NCBI GenBank assembly: GCA_004173475.1
Contig: SEBU01000005.1
Coordinates: forward strand, 248,001 to 312,000
Reading direction: 5' to 3'
Length of the DNA stretch: 64,000 nt
Origin: Gammaproteobacteria bacterium
GTDB taxonomy: Bacteria; Pseudomonadota; Gammaproteobacteria; Pseudomonadales; Cellvibrionaceae
The first letter of the stretch is position 1. The number at the start of each line of letters is the position of its first letter. The notes under the pieces are model-generated. The model saw only the letters and a program-made list of their open reading frames with translations, was not told the origin of the DNA and ran no database searches. The position numbers were made by a program, and so were the translations under genes. Below, one piece after another: positions 37,871-45,179 of the stretch.

Positions 37871-39067
37871 TTATACGGCAGCCAGTGATTTTACCAAGGG
37901 AGTTCTACCCAATTTAATCGCCGGCAAAAGCGCTCCGGCTACACCTATGACTGTTGCAAAGATGCTGGCCAAGCCAAGTGCATAAGCGGAAACATGGAAT
38001 GAAAATACGACCTGACTAAAGTTTTTCGAGAAAAATAATGTTGAGGTGGTGTAGCCGTCGAATAAAAAGTACACCAGCAGGCATCCCAAAATTGCGCCTA
38101 ACAATGTGAGAGCGGTAGATTCGACGACGACAGAAACAACAATCGCTAATTTTTTTATACCTAATGTTTCCAAGGTCGCAAGTTCTCGACGACGCGCGAT
38201 GACGGTCGAAAAATTAGTATTTACCGCAGCGAACACGGCGCCAAACGCCATAAGAATTGCAATGCCGAAGCCGAGACGTTTAACGAACTTATTCAACATG
38301 GCTGACTGCTCAGCGTAGTAATCGGCTTCTGTTGTAACCTGTACATTTAAGCGGGGGTCTTTGTTAAGCGAATTTTGAAAATCTATCGGCTTTACGCCCT
38401 CTGCTAATTTTACATACACCACCTGCGCCGAATTCGCGCGCATGTATGCCGATTGCAACATCAAATTGTCGGTCCACAATTCTGACTCAAGCACAGTGCC
38501 ATTTGCCTCAAAAATTCCTACGACAGTCCACTCTGAATCGCTGAAACGCTTTTTGTCACCAATTTGTAAACCTGAAAATTGGGATTGCGATTTTTTTCCA
38601 ACAATAATTTCAGCTTTACCTGGTTCAAATAGACGCCCTTCAACTAATTTTAACTGGTGGCGAATATCAAATCCGGCGGGTTGTACACCACGCAGGGCCA
38701 CGTTCATGGTTTCAGCGGTGCTTTTATCGTCAATATTTACAATTACGTAAGATTCAGCAGAAAATATTTTTTTACCCTGCTTGTCCGTGGCGATTAATTC
38801 ATTATTTCTGATCAAATCCAATTGATCCCCTGTGAAGCTACTTTCCAATTCTGATTTAGCACCGGAGCGAAAAATAATAATGCTGTCGTCAGCGCCTTTA
38901 AACGACAGTGCTTTTTCATAACCCGCTGCAATGGACAAGATACTGACCAAAACACCGACAACACCAGCGGTACCAATAACACTTGTCAATGAACGGAACA
39001 AACGCTGCTTTATACCAAGCAATGCGATGTGCGATGCGCGTGCAATATGTTTAAGAAGTATTACCAT
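37871..39067 (-). CDS. MacB/FtsX-type ABC transporter permease (second subunit)
   Basis: 398 residues with the MacB-like plan: one N-terminal membrane helix (about 25-48), a large periplasmic domain (about 50-270) and three C-terminal helices containing the FtsX signature (MAFGAVFAAVNTNFSTVIARRRELATLETLGIKKLAIVVSVVVESTALTLLGAILG). It is nine bases downstream of a second permease, with an ATPase and HlyD-type adaptor before that. The set forms a tripartite-type exporter, most likely for the cluster peptide or for self-protection. Confidence 0.88.
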   Translation of the reverse strand: MVILLKHIARASHIALLGIKQRLFRSLTSVIGTAGVVGVLVSILSIAAGYEKALSFKGADDSIIIFRSGAKSELESSFTGDQLDLIRNNELIATDKQGKKIFSAESYVIVNIDDKSTAETMNVALRGVQPAGFDIRHQLKLVEGRLFEPGKAEIIVGKKSQSQFSGLQIGDKKRFSDSEWTVVGIFEANGTVLESELWTDNLMLQSAYMRANSAQVVYVKLAEGVKPIDFQNSLNKDPRLNVQVTTEADYYAEQSAMLNKFVKRLGFGIAILMAFGAVFAAVNTNFSTVIARRRELATLETLGIKKLAIVVSVVVESTALTLLGAILGCLLVYFLFDGYTTSTLFFSKNFSQVVFSFHVSAYALGLASIFATVIGVAGALLPAIKLGRTPLVKSLAAV

Positions 39068-39076
39068 GTTGTTCCC

Positions 39077-40240
39077 CTATACTGTTTTCGCAAGATGTTT
39101 AGAAATTTCCATATTGCTGATACGCAACCCCGGCAAAATAATGGCTGCGATGGTCAGACCTGCAGCACCTAAGATTCCGTAGCCAAGGTCACGCCACCAC
39201 AGCTGCAAGGTTGATAAAAGTTGATCAGACAGCGAGGCGACTTGCGGTATGGCAATAGCGGCAATTAAAAAACCTGCGAAACACCCACCAAAAGAAAACA
39301 GTAGGCTCTCACCAATTACCATAGCCATAATTTTTTTATCGCTATAACCAACCGTTTTTAAAAGCGCCAACTCGGACATGCGCTCGTTAACCGATTGTGA
39401 AAGCGTATTAGCCACTACTAGAATCAGCGTGAAAAACACAGCGCCCAGCGCCAGTGAAATCATTATTCCGAAATTACCTACTTGACGAAGGAAGCTTTGC
39501 GCAAATACTTTTTCAGAAGATGTTTTGGTTTCGTTGGGAGAGTTTTGAAATTTTTTATCAATCGCACTGGCAATAGCATTAGCCTGGTTAGAATCGCTAA
39601 CAACCATAGAATACCAACCCACTAGATCCCGATTGGCAAGGCGAGCCTGATTAAAATAGTCATAATTAATTAACATGCTATTTGTACTACCGCCTTTTTT
39701 GGTAGTGTCAAAAATAGCTTTAACATTGAAAGTCCAACTGAAACTACCATTACTGCGTTGGTGAATTGCGGAATAAATTGGAATTATATCGCCCACCTTC
39801 CAATGATATTTTTCTGCCATCTCTCGACCTACCGCCACACCTGCCGGGTCCTTAATCCAGTCATCCAATTCGGTGGGGTTATTGAAAACAATTTCAGGAA
39901 CCAAGCGTGAATAAACTTTTGGATCAGTAACTGTCGCAGCCACCTGATTGTCTTGATTCTGATAAAAGCCGCCAAAAAACGTGAAATGCCCAACTTCTTT
40001 TACGCCTTCAATTTTTTTAATAACTTCCATATAACTCAGTGGCATTGGGCGCAAAAATGAAGATTTATTGACGCTTATAAGGCGATTAGCATCGGCAACC
40101 TCCACACCTACGTTAAACATACGATTTACCGGTAATAGCAGTGCAAGCAGTAAAAATGCAATCACAATGGTACAAAATGTAAAAATCGAGCGAATTTTCC
40201 AGCGCAGTATATTGGCGGTTACAAGGTCAAATAGAATCAT
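39077..40240 (-). CDS. MacB/FtsX-type ABC transporter permease (first subunit)
   Basis: About 387 residues from the ATG at 40240 (MILFDLVTANILRWKIRSIFTF), which overlaps the ATPase gene end by 14 bases. It shows the same topology as its neighbour: N-terminal helix, periplasmic domain with FTFFGGFYQNQDN, and three C-terminal helices with SLALGAVFFTLILVVANTLSQSVNERMSELALLKTVGYSDKKIM. Two non-identical permeases suggest a heterodimer. The divergence between them is large, so the duplication is old. Confidence 0.88.
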   Translation of the reverse strand: MILFDLVTANILRWKIRSIFTFCTIVIAFLLLALLLPVNRMFNVGVEVADANRLISVNKSSFLRPMPLSYMEVIKKIEGVKEVGHFTFFGGFYQNQDNQVAATVTDPKVYSRLVPEIVFNNPTELDDWIKDPAGVAVGREMAEKYHWKVGDIIPIYSAIHQRSNGSFSWTFNVKAIFDTTKKGGSTNSMLINYDYFNQARLANRDLVGWYSMVVSDSNQANAIASAIDKKFQNSPNETKTSSEKVFAQSFLRQVGNFGIMISLALGAVFFTLILVVANTLSQSVNERMSELALLKTVGYSDKKIMAMVIGESLLFSFGGCFAGFLIAAIAIPQVASLSDQLLSTLQLWWRDLGYGILGAAGLTIAAIILPGLRISNMEISKHLAKTV

Positions 40241-40970
40241 TTCGTCTGGCCTCCTCAACAACACCTTTATTTAAATAAACAGTTTTGTGAGCGTAAGCAG
40301 CTGCTTGTGGGTCGTGGGTAACCAACACAATGGTTTTGCCGTAGTTTTTGTTTAACATGGCCAATAAATCGAGCACCTGCTCCGCTGATTCACGATCCAA
40401 ATCTCCTGTTGGCTCGTCACACAATAAAATATCAGGGTCAGTCACAATTGCTCTGGCTATGGCAACGCGTTGCTGCTGGCCTCCGGATAATTCATTCGGA
40501 AAATGTTTGTTTCGATTTTCCAATCCCACCAATTTGAAACACGCATCCACACGCTTTTTAATATCGTCGCGCGACAAATTAAATAATGACAAGGGTAGCT
40601 CAACATTTTTCTCTGCATTCAACACGGCGATTAAATGATAAAACTGAAAAATAAAACCGACTTCTTGAGCGCGCCATGCTGTTAGCTCAGAGCTATTAAG
40701 TCCGATAATATTTTTTCCTCCGACATACACACTTCCAGAACTAGGACGATCGATGCCGCCGATAATATTCAAAAGCGTCGTTTTTCCAGAACCTGACGGC
40801 CCCATAAGCGCAATGAACTCACCCTTTTTAATGGTGAAATTAACATCACTCAATACTTTCACGGTGCCAGAACCTTTGGTGTACTCCTTATTGATATTGT
40901 GGAGTTTTACCATAGCCTCGGATTTTTCACTGACACACTGCGATATTTCAATCTCTGAATTAATTAACAT
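40227..40970 (-). CDS. MacB/LolD-type ABC transporter ATP-binding protein
   Basis: 247 residues from the second ATG (40970, GAGG eight bases upstream; another ATG at 40976 is possible). It has Walker A (MGPSGSGKTTLL), Q-loop region, signature (ELSGGQQQRVAIARAI), Walker B (ILLCDEPTGDLDRESAEQVL) and H-loop (VLVTHDPQAAAYA). DEPTGDLD is typical of the MacB/LolD exporter class. It powers the two permeases encoded immediately downstream. Confidence 0.92.
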   Translation of the reverse strand: MLINSEIEISQCVSEKSEAMVKLHNINKEYTKGSGTVKVLSDVNFTIKKGEFIALMGPSGSGKTTLLNIIGGIDRPSSGSVYVGGKNIIGLNSSELTAWRAQEVGFIFQFYHLIAVLNAEKNVELPLSLFNLSRDDIKKRVDACFKLVGLENRNKHFPNELSGGQQQRVAIARAIVTDPDILLCDEPTGDLDRESAEQVLDLLAMLNKNYGKTIVLVTHDPQAAAYAHKTVYLNKGVVEEARRNDSI

Positions 40971-41026
40971 ATTCATTGCCTCTGTTATAAATAAAAATTC
41001 AGGTTTAGATACTTGTCTCTAAACCA

Positions 41027-42184
41027 TTAATTCGCAGCCGGGCTACCGGGCTTTACTGACTGGGCTTGACTTAAACGAACCACACCTTTTTCTAAAAACG
41101 CTACGTCAACTCGCATATTGGGAACAATATTTTCGCCGGTGTTCAGCAATTTTATTTTCACAGTGATACTCGCGGTCTCACGATTTGCTTGTGGCATTAT
41201 GTGACTCACTACACCCGTTATTTTTTCATTGGGGTATGCAATGCTGTTGACATTCACTGCCTGGCCCAAGCGTATTTTTTCAATATATTGTTCGCTAACC
41301 TGTACTTCTACTTTCAAAGATTCGATGTCAATAATTGTGCATATTCCAGTACGGGTGAAACCGCCACCGGCAGAAATAGGCGATACAATTTCACCAACTT
41401 CTGCAGCAAGCTCGGTAACAATTCCGGAAAAAGGTGCGTATATTTTTGCGTTTTCCAGCAGTTGCTGCTGAATGGAAAGCTGCTGTTCTGCAACTTTTAT
41501 GTTGCTGGAATTAGTGGCCAATTCAGCTTGTAAAATTGAAAATGTGTAACGCGCATTGTCGAGTTGTTCCTCACTTACAAATTGCTTTGCGCTCAAAGTT
41601 TGAATGCGTTGATATTTTCGCTGCGCTTCGTCCAACCTTATGGCTGTTTGGTTGTAAGTTGTTTTAGCAGTTTCCAATTGCACTTTTGTCAACTGCATTT
41701 GCGCTTCTGCGACACGTTGGTCGATGGTTGCCAACAGCTGGCCTTTAACAACATGCTCCCCTTCTTTTACAAGGATTTCCTTTAAACGCCCCGTAGTATC
41801 AGACGATACGGTTGCACTCTTTTCTGCAAGCACGTATCCCGAAGCATTGACTTGAATGTTTTCGGAAGGGATTGCAGTTGGAGATTGCACCTGGTTTGCA
41901 GCGGCTGTGTTCCCTGGCACAGGATCAGCGATCGGCTGGCCATTGGACATGGTCTTAACAGGGGTTGGCTCCTTGGCCGCCGCGTGAGTTACGACTTCTT
42001 TAGCCTCTTTCGCGACCGATGGTTGAGCGACGCTGTTTATAACTAGCCCGGCAGTAACCACCGAAACGCTAAAAATGGCGGTGACTAACCATTTTCTATT
42101 TCTGGAGGGCGCCGGCGCTTTCAACGATTTATCAAGTTGTAAATCATCAAGCAGATTTTTGGTTTCTGAAGTATTAATTTTCAT
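41027..42184 (-). CDS. HlyD/MacA-type periplasmic adaptor
   Basis: About 385 residues from the ATG at 42184, next to AGGAGG. It has a cytoplasmic N-terminus, one membrane helix (KWLVTAIFSVSVVTAGLVI, about 32-50), a Pro/Ala-rich linker, biotinyl-lipoyl-like half-motifs (VSSDTTGRLKEILVKEGEHVVKGQLLATID and ENAKIYAPFSGIVTELAAEVGEIVSP) and an alpha-helical hairpin between them. It is first in the leftward operon and connects the MacB-type exporter to an outer-membrane channel (no TolC homologue here). A lux-box-like site lies 135 bases upstream. Confidence 0.9.
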   Translation of the reverse strand: MKINTSETKNLLDDLQLDKSLKAPAPSRNRKWLVTAIFSVSVVTAGLVINSVAQPSVAKEAKEVVTHAAAKEPTPVKTMSNGQPIADPVPGNTAAANQVQSPTAIPSENIQVNASGYVLAEKSATVSSDTTGRLKEILVKEGEHVVKGQLLATIDQRVAEAQMQLTKVQLETAKTTYNQTAIRLDEAQRKYQRIQTLSAKQFVSEEQLDNARYTFSILQAELATNSSNIKVAEQQLSIQQQLLENAKIYAPFSGIVTELAAEVGEIVSPISAGGGFTRTGICTIIDIESLKVEVQVSEQYIEKIRLGQAVNVNSIAYPNEKITGVVSHIMPQANRETASITVKIKLLNTGENIVPNMRVDVAFLEKGVVRLSQAQSVKPGSPAAN

Positions 42185-42318
42185 ACCCTCCTTCTGGAAA
42201 TTTGGCGCATCTATCTTCCAAATAACCTGACATTTCATGGAGATTGGGAAGATAGCGAGCGCTTATCAAGCAAATAGCAAGTTCGGCTAGCTTAGTCATC
42301 GGGTAACCCAGCGCAAAG

Positions 42319-42334
42319 CTGTAACAACTTACAG
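42319..42334 (-). promoter_or_regulatory. lux-box-like site upstream of the exporter/TfuA operon
   Basis: CTGTAACAACTTACAG fits CT-N12-AG with matching arms (CTGTAA/TTACAG). Reading leftward, GATGAC (18 bases beyond the box) and CTATTT spaced by 17 form a plausible -35/-10 for the HlyD-type gene. It may also influence precursor 1. Confidence 0.7.
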
Positions 42335-42408
42335 TTAGATATTTAACAAGGCTTTTCCCGGCGCGCTTTCAAATGCAATCAACAAAGTCGAACTTTAAAA
42401 ATTAATTT

Positions 42409-42454
42409 AATGTTTTAATGTTTTAATGTTTTAATGTTTTAATGTTTTAATGTT
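42409..42454. repeat. 8-bp tandem repeat, AATGTTTT x 5.75
   Basis: Five perfect AATGTTTT units and a partial sixth, upstream of the precursor 1 promoter (47 bases before its lux-box-like site). Octamer microsatellites like this can change copy number by slippage. It may affect spacing between upstream sites and the promoter. Confidence 0.92.
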
Positions 42455-42500
42455 GATAAATTATTGTTTAAAAAAATATAAAATATTTTATTTAAAAATA

Positions 42501-42562
42501 CTGTAACAACTATCAGGTTTTTTAAAAAGTCGTTGACTAGCAATTAGGAATTTTGATTGTAT
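42501..42562 (+). promoter_or_regulatory. lux-box-like site and promoter of precursor 1
   Basis: CTGTAACAACTATCAG (42501-42516) is followed after 16 bases by TTGACT (42533-42538) and, 18 bases on, TTGTAT (42557-42562). The predicted start of transcription near 42569 puts the box centre near -60. The same geometry is found at precursor 2. Confidence 0.7.
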
Positions 42563-42628
42563 TTGCAGGTCGCAGTGAAATTATTTTCTGTCGATATTTT
42601 TAATTTAAATAACCTTAGGAGAAACATA

Positions 42629-42808
42629 ATGTTAAACCAACACCCTTTTGACATGATTGACATGAAAGACGAGTTAGACCTTTTCGCAGAAGAATTGCCA
42701 GAGCAAGTTCAATTGCTTTCTGACTGTTTATCTTCTGCCAGCTCTGTAAGTTGCTGTGGTACTGCAGGTTGCTTTGGTAGTGTTGGCTCAGTTGTTAGCT
42801 GCGGCTAA
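42629..42808 (+). CDS. RiPP precursor peptide 1
   Basis: 59 residues, start ATG with AGGAG eight bases upstream; an in-frame extension to 42557 is rejected. The leader (about 1-30) is acidic: MLNQHPFDMIDMKDELDLF then AEELPEQVQLL. The C-terminal part is rich in modifiable residues: SDCLSSASSV then SCCGTAGCFGSVGSVVSCG. Residues 31-59 hold nine Ser, one Thr and five Cys, fitting azole formation from Cys/Ser and dehydration of the rest. The cleavage site is not certain; it may fall after LL30, near C33-L34 or before S41. It is 50/59 identical to precursor 2. No known peptide matches it in my memory. Confidence 0.92.
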   Translation: MLNQHPFDMIDMKDELDLFAEELPEQVQLLSDCLSSASSVSCCGTAGCFGSVGSVVSCG

Positions 42809-42982
42809 TTGACGACCTAAATAGTTTCCGCCTCCCCTGAAAAATATTATTGTTTTCACAGCTAATTTTTTTAGGGTGCGGCGGTTGCCCGCATGTTAAA
42901 ACTCCGCATAAATTTATTTTCTTAGAATCCTGTCGTTATTCCCCCTAATCCAATCACTTTAAAATCCTGCTTTTCGGTTTTT
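42809..42982. other. Spacer between precursors, no gene seen
   Basis: AT-rich with a G/C-rich patch (GGTGCGGCGGTTGCCCGC, about 42876-42893) that could form a weak hairpin after precursor 1. No further small peptide gene was recognised. Confidence 0.55.
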
Positions 42983-43046
42983 TCTATTTTTCTATTTTTC
43001 TATTTTTCTATTTTTCTATTTTTCTATTTTTCTATTTTTCTATTTT
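42983..43046. repeat. 8-bp tandem repeat, TCTATTTT x 8
   Basis: Eight perfect copies of TCTATTTT ending 14 bases before the lux-box-like site of precursor 2. Same unit length as the array at 42409, but a different sequence. Confidence 0.93.
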
Positions 43047-43060
43047 TCAAAAATAATAAC

Positions 43061-43122
43061 CCGTAACAAATTACAGTGTATGTATTTTTCCGTTGACAGA
43101 CATTTGTTGAATTTGTTTTTAT
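43061..43122 (+). promoter_or_regulatory. lux-box-like site and promoter of precursor 2
   Basis: CCGTAACAAATTACAG (43061-43076), then a 16-base gap, TTGACA (43093-43098) and 18 bases on TTTTAT (43117-43122). The sequence after the -10 (ATTTG, then CGCAG) also matches the precursor 1 promoter, so promoter and gene were duplicated together. Confidence 0.72.
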
Positions 43123-43194
43123 TTGTCTGCCGCAGGGAAACCAGCGGCAATAAACTTAATAAACTTTAACTAACTTTTTTGTTTGGAGATTACT

Positions 43195-43374
43195 ATGTTA
43201 AACCAACATCCTTTTGACCTTGTTTCCTTTGACGACGAATTGGATCTTTTCGCTGAGGAATTGCCTGAGCAAGTTCAATTGCTTTCTGACTGTCTGTCTT
43301 CTGCCGGCTCTTTGAGCTGCTGCGGAACTGCAGGTAGCTTCAGTTCGGTTGGCTCTGTAGTGAGCTGCGGTTAA
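43195..43374 (+). CDS. RiPP precursor peptide 2
   Basis: 59 residues, start ATG with TTGGAG seven bases upstream; four extra codons in the open frame are ignored. It is identical to precursor 1 at 50 of 59 positions. Differences cluster at leader positions 9-13 (LVSFD) and at 38, 40, 48 and 50 (G, L, S, S). The C-terminal part reads SCCGTAGSFSSVGSVVSCG from residue 41. Cys48 of precursor 1 is Ser48 here, and Gly50 is Ser50, which should change the azole/dehydroalanine pattern. The invariant leader block DELDLFAEELPEQVQLLSD is probably the recognition sequence. Confidence 0.92.
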   Translation: MLNQHPFDLVSFDDELDLFAEELPEQVQLLSDCLSSAGSLSCCGTAGSFSSVGSVVSCG

Positions 43375-43397
43375 TCGCCGAAGCTTCACACCCCGTC

Positions 43398-43439
43398 GCA
43401 CCCTTTCGCTAAGCCAGGCTGTTGTTAGCGAATGGGTGC
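43398..43439 (+). terminator. Long hairpin after precursor 2 (possible attenuator)
   Basis: GCACCCTTTCGCTAA pairs with TTAGCGAATGGGTGC (15 positions, one mismatch, 12-base loop). No T-run follows, so it may stabilise the precursor mRNA or partly stop transcription before the modification genes. Confidence 0.7.
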
Positions 43440-43457
43440 AGACGGCCCAATTGAATT

Positions 43458-43487
43458 ATTGGGTATAGTTTTTCGACCATACCCAAT
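43458..43487 (+). terminator. Second hairpin after precursor 2
   Basis: ATTGGGTAT pairs with ATACCCAAT with a T-rich loop. With the hairpins at 43398 and 43576 it makes three stem-loops between precursor 2 and the sulfur-carrier gene. Confidence 0.55.
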
Positions 43488-43575
43488 ATTTCAATAGGGT
43501 AGAGCTAGATAAAAACGCCACGATAAAAAAGTTAGGTTAAGTTTTAAAGTTTATCAATGTGAATTTTTAGCAGTG

Positions 43576-43610
43576 TTGCTTGAGTGAGAACCTACTCAGC
43601 AAGCTTTTAA
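43576..43610 (+). terminator. Hairpin with short T-run before the sulfur-carrier gene
   Basis: TTGCT-T-GAGT pairs with ACTCAGCAA (one bulge) and is followed by GCTTTT. It is a weak terminator-like element about 40 bases before the next ATG. Confidence 0.5.
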
Positions 43611-43643
43611 AATGCAGATGTCAAACAAAAACACAGGTGCACC

Positions 43644-43919
43644 ATGACTATTGAAATAAAACTACCCAGTGTGTTTGCGCGTTATACCAATGGGCTCAAA
43701 TCAGTGAGTAGCAGTGCCGTTTCAGTAAGACAAGCACTTACTCAGTTGGTAGACGAATTTCCAGAACTAAAATTAAAAATTTTTACACCAGACAACGAAT
43801 TACGCCATTTTATCAACGTGTATGTGAACGCAAATGATGTGCGTACATTAGATTCTCAAGATCCGGATTTGCGTGATGGCGATTCAATCACGTTAATTCC
43901 TGCAATTGCCGGCGGTTAA
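43644..43919 (+). CDS. ThiS/MoaD-like sulfur-carrier protein
   Basis: 91 residues with a ubiquitin-like fold and the essential C-terminal Gly-Gly (ITLIPAIAGG). The sequence MTIEIKLPSVFARYTNG, then VRQALTQLVDEFPELKLKIF and FINVYVNANDVRTLD, matches the MoaD/ThiS family. The C-terminal glycine is adenylated and turned into a thiocarboxylate by a ThiF/MoeB enzyme, encoded 32 bases downstream. In this cluster it most likely supplies sulfur for TfuA-YcaO thioamidation rather than for thiamine or molybdopterin synthesis. Confidence 0.92.
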   Translation: MTIEIKLPSVFARYTNGLKSVSSSAVSVRQALTQLVDEFPELKLKIFTPDNELRHFINVYVNANDVRTLDSQDPDLRDGDSITLIPAIAGG

Positions 43920-43951
43920 CATTACAACGCTTAGGGCTGAGGAAATTTTTT

Positions 43952-45112
43952 ATGCAAAACACAAACAATGCAGCTGCACTTAACCCGGAAGAAATACAAC
44001 GCTACAGTCGCCATTTGCTTTTACCTGAAGTGGGAATAGCGGGTCAGCAAAAGCTTAAACATTCACAGGTGTTAGTGATTGGCGCTGGCGGCCTTGGTTG
44101 CCCGGTGTTGTTGTATCTCGCAGCCGCAGGTGTTGGCCATCTCGGAATTGTGGACGACGATAAAGTTGATCTCAGCAACCTTCAACGACAAGTTCTTTTT
44201 TCGGTAGGTGATTTAGATAAATCAAAAGCTCTGGTTGCGCAGGAAAAAATTCAGGCGCTAAACCCAAACACAGCGGTGACGGTTTATCAAACACGACTTA
44301 ATTCCGCTAACGCATTGGAAATTTTTAAAAATTATGACGTGATAGTGGATTGCACTGATAACTTTGCAACACGTTATTTATCTAATGATGCATGCGTCAT
44401 TCTCGGTAAACCAAACGTTTATGCCTCAATTTTTCGTTTCGATGGCCAGCTCAGTATTTTCAACTACCGAAATGGTCCTTGCTACCGTTGCCTCTATCCT
44501 ACGCCTCCACCGCCTGAATTGGTGCCCTCCTGTGCAGAAGGTGGAGTTGTAGGGATTTTACCGGGCGTTTTAGGCACACTTCAGGCAACCGAAGTTATAA
44601 AAATCCTGTTGGACATTGGCGATGTTATGGCAGGACGGCTACTAACATTTGACGCTTTAACCATGAGTTTTGATGAGTATCAGTTAAAGCGCAATCATAA
44701 CTGCACCTTTTGTTCTACCAGCACGTCAGAGCGAAAACTCATTGATTACCAGGAGTTCTGTGGAATACCTGCAGCGCAAAATAATTCTCAGGATATTCCC
44801 AGTATTCAACCGATGGCGTTAAAGCATTTGCTATCAACAGGTGAGCCCATTCAGCTGATTGATGTGCGCAGCATTTCCGAACATCAGATAGCGAATATCA
44901 AAGAGGCCCAGCTTTTACCACTGGACAGTTTGGAACAAGAAATTTTAGATCTTGATAAGCATGCGAAAACAATTTGTTTTTGCCATAAAGGCAAAAGGTC
45001 GCAGAAAGCCTGCGAAATTCTTTTACAACATGGCTTTTCTAACATTTTAAATTTAAGTGGCGGAATAGACCGTTGGAGTTTGGAGGCTAGCATCGAAACG
45101 CCTCGATACTAA
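43952..45112 (+). CDS. ThiF/MoeB-like adenylyltransferase fused to rhodanese domain
   Basis: 386 residues. The E1-like N-terminal domain (about 1-250) has YSRHLLLPEVGIAGQQKLKHSQVLVIGAGGLGCPVLLYLAAAG (ATP-binding), DDDKVDLSNLQRQVLF, and zinc-binding pairs CYRCLYP and CTFCS, plus the catalytic-Cys region VPSCAEGGVVG. The C-terminal rhodanese domain (about 285-386) has its active-site loop in CFCHKGKRSQKAC. This MoeZ-type fusion can adenylate and then sulfurate the partner carrier. Located directly after the ThiS-like gene. Confidence 0.93.
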   Translation: MQNTNNAAALNPEEIQRYSRHLLLPEVGIAGQQKLKHSQVLVIGAGGLGCPVLLYLAAAGVGHLGIVDDDKVDLSNLQRQVLFSVGDLDKSKALVAQEKIQALNPNTAVTVYQTRLNSANALEIFKNYDVIVDCTDNFATRYLSNDACVILGKPNVYASIFRFDGQLSIFNYRNGPCYRCLYPTPPPPELVPSCAEGGVVGILPGVLGTLQATEVIKILLDIGDVMAGRLLTFDALTMSFDEYQLKRNHNCTFCSTSTSERKLIDYQEFCGIPAAQNNSQDIPSIQPMALKHLLSTGEPIQLIDVRSISEHQIANIKEAQLLPLDSLEQEILDLDKHAKTICFCHKGKRSQKACEILLQHGFSNILNLSGGIDRWSLEASIETPRY

Positions 45113-45179
45113 CGACTAAAAAGCAGAATTGGAGGTTAGCAATCCAAGCACGCCATTGAAAATAATGAGGAGCCGTTCG

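Noticed and set aside
42409-43046. CRISPR-like array from the tandem repeats
   Set aside because: Units are eight bases with no spacers; they are microsatellites.
43198-43401. Minus-strand ORF opposite precursor 2
   Set aside because: It is a mirror frame of the precursor; no ribosome-binding site or conserved motif.
43644-45112. Housekeeping molybdopterin or thiamine genes
   Set aside because: They are flanked by precursors and a SelO-like RiPP gene, with no other moa/thi genes near; a cluster role is more likely, but the rest of the genome would be needed to settle it.
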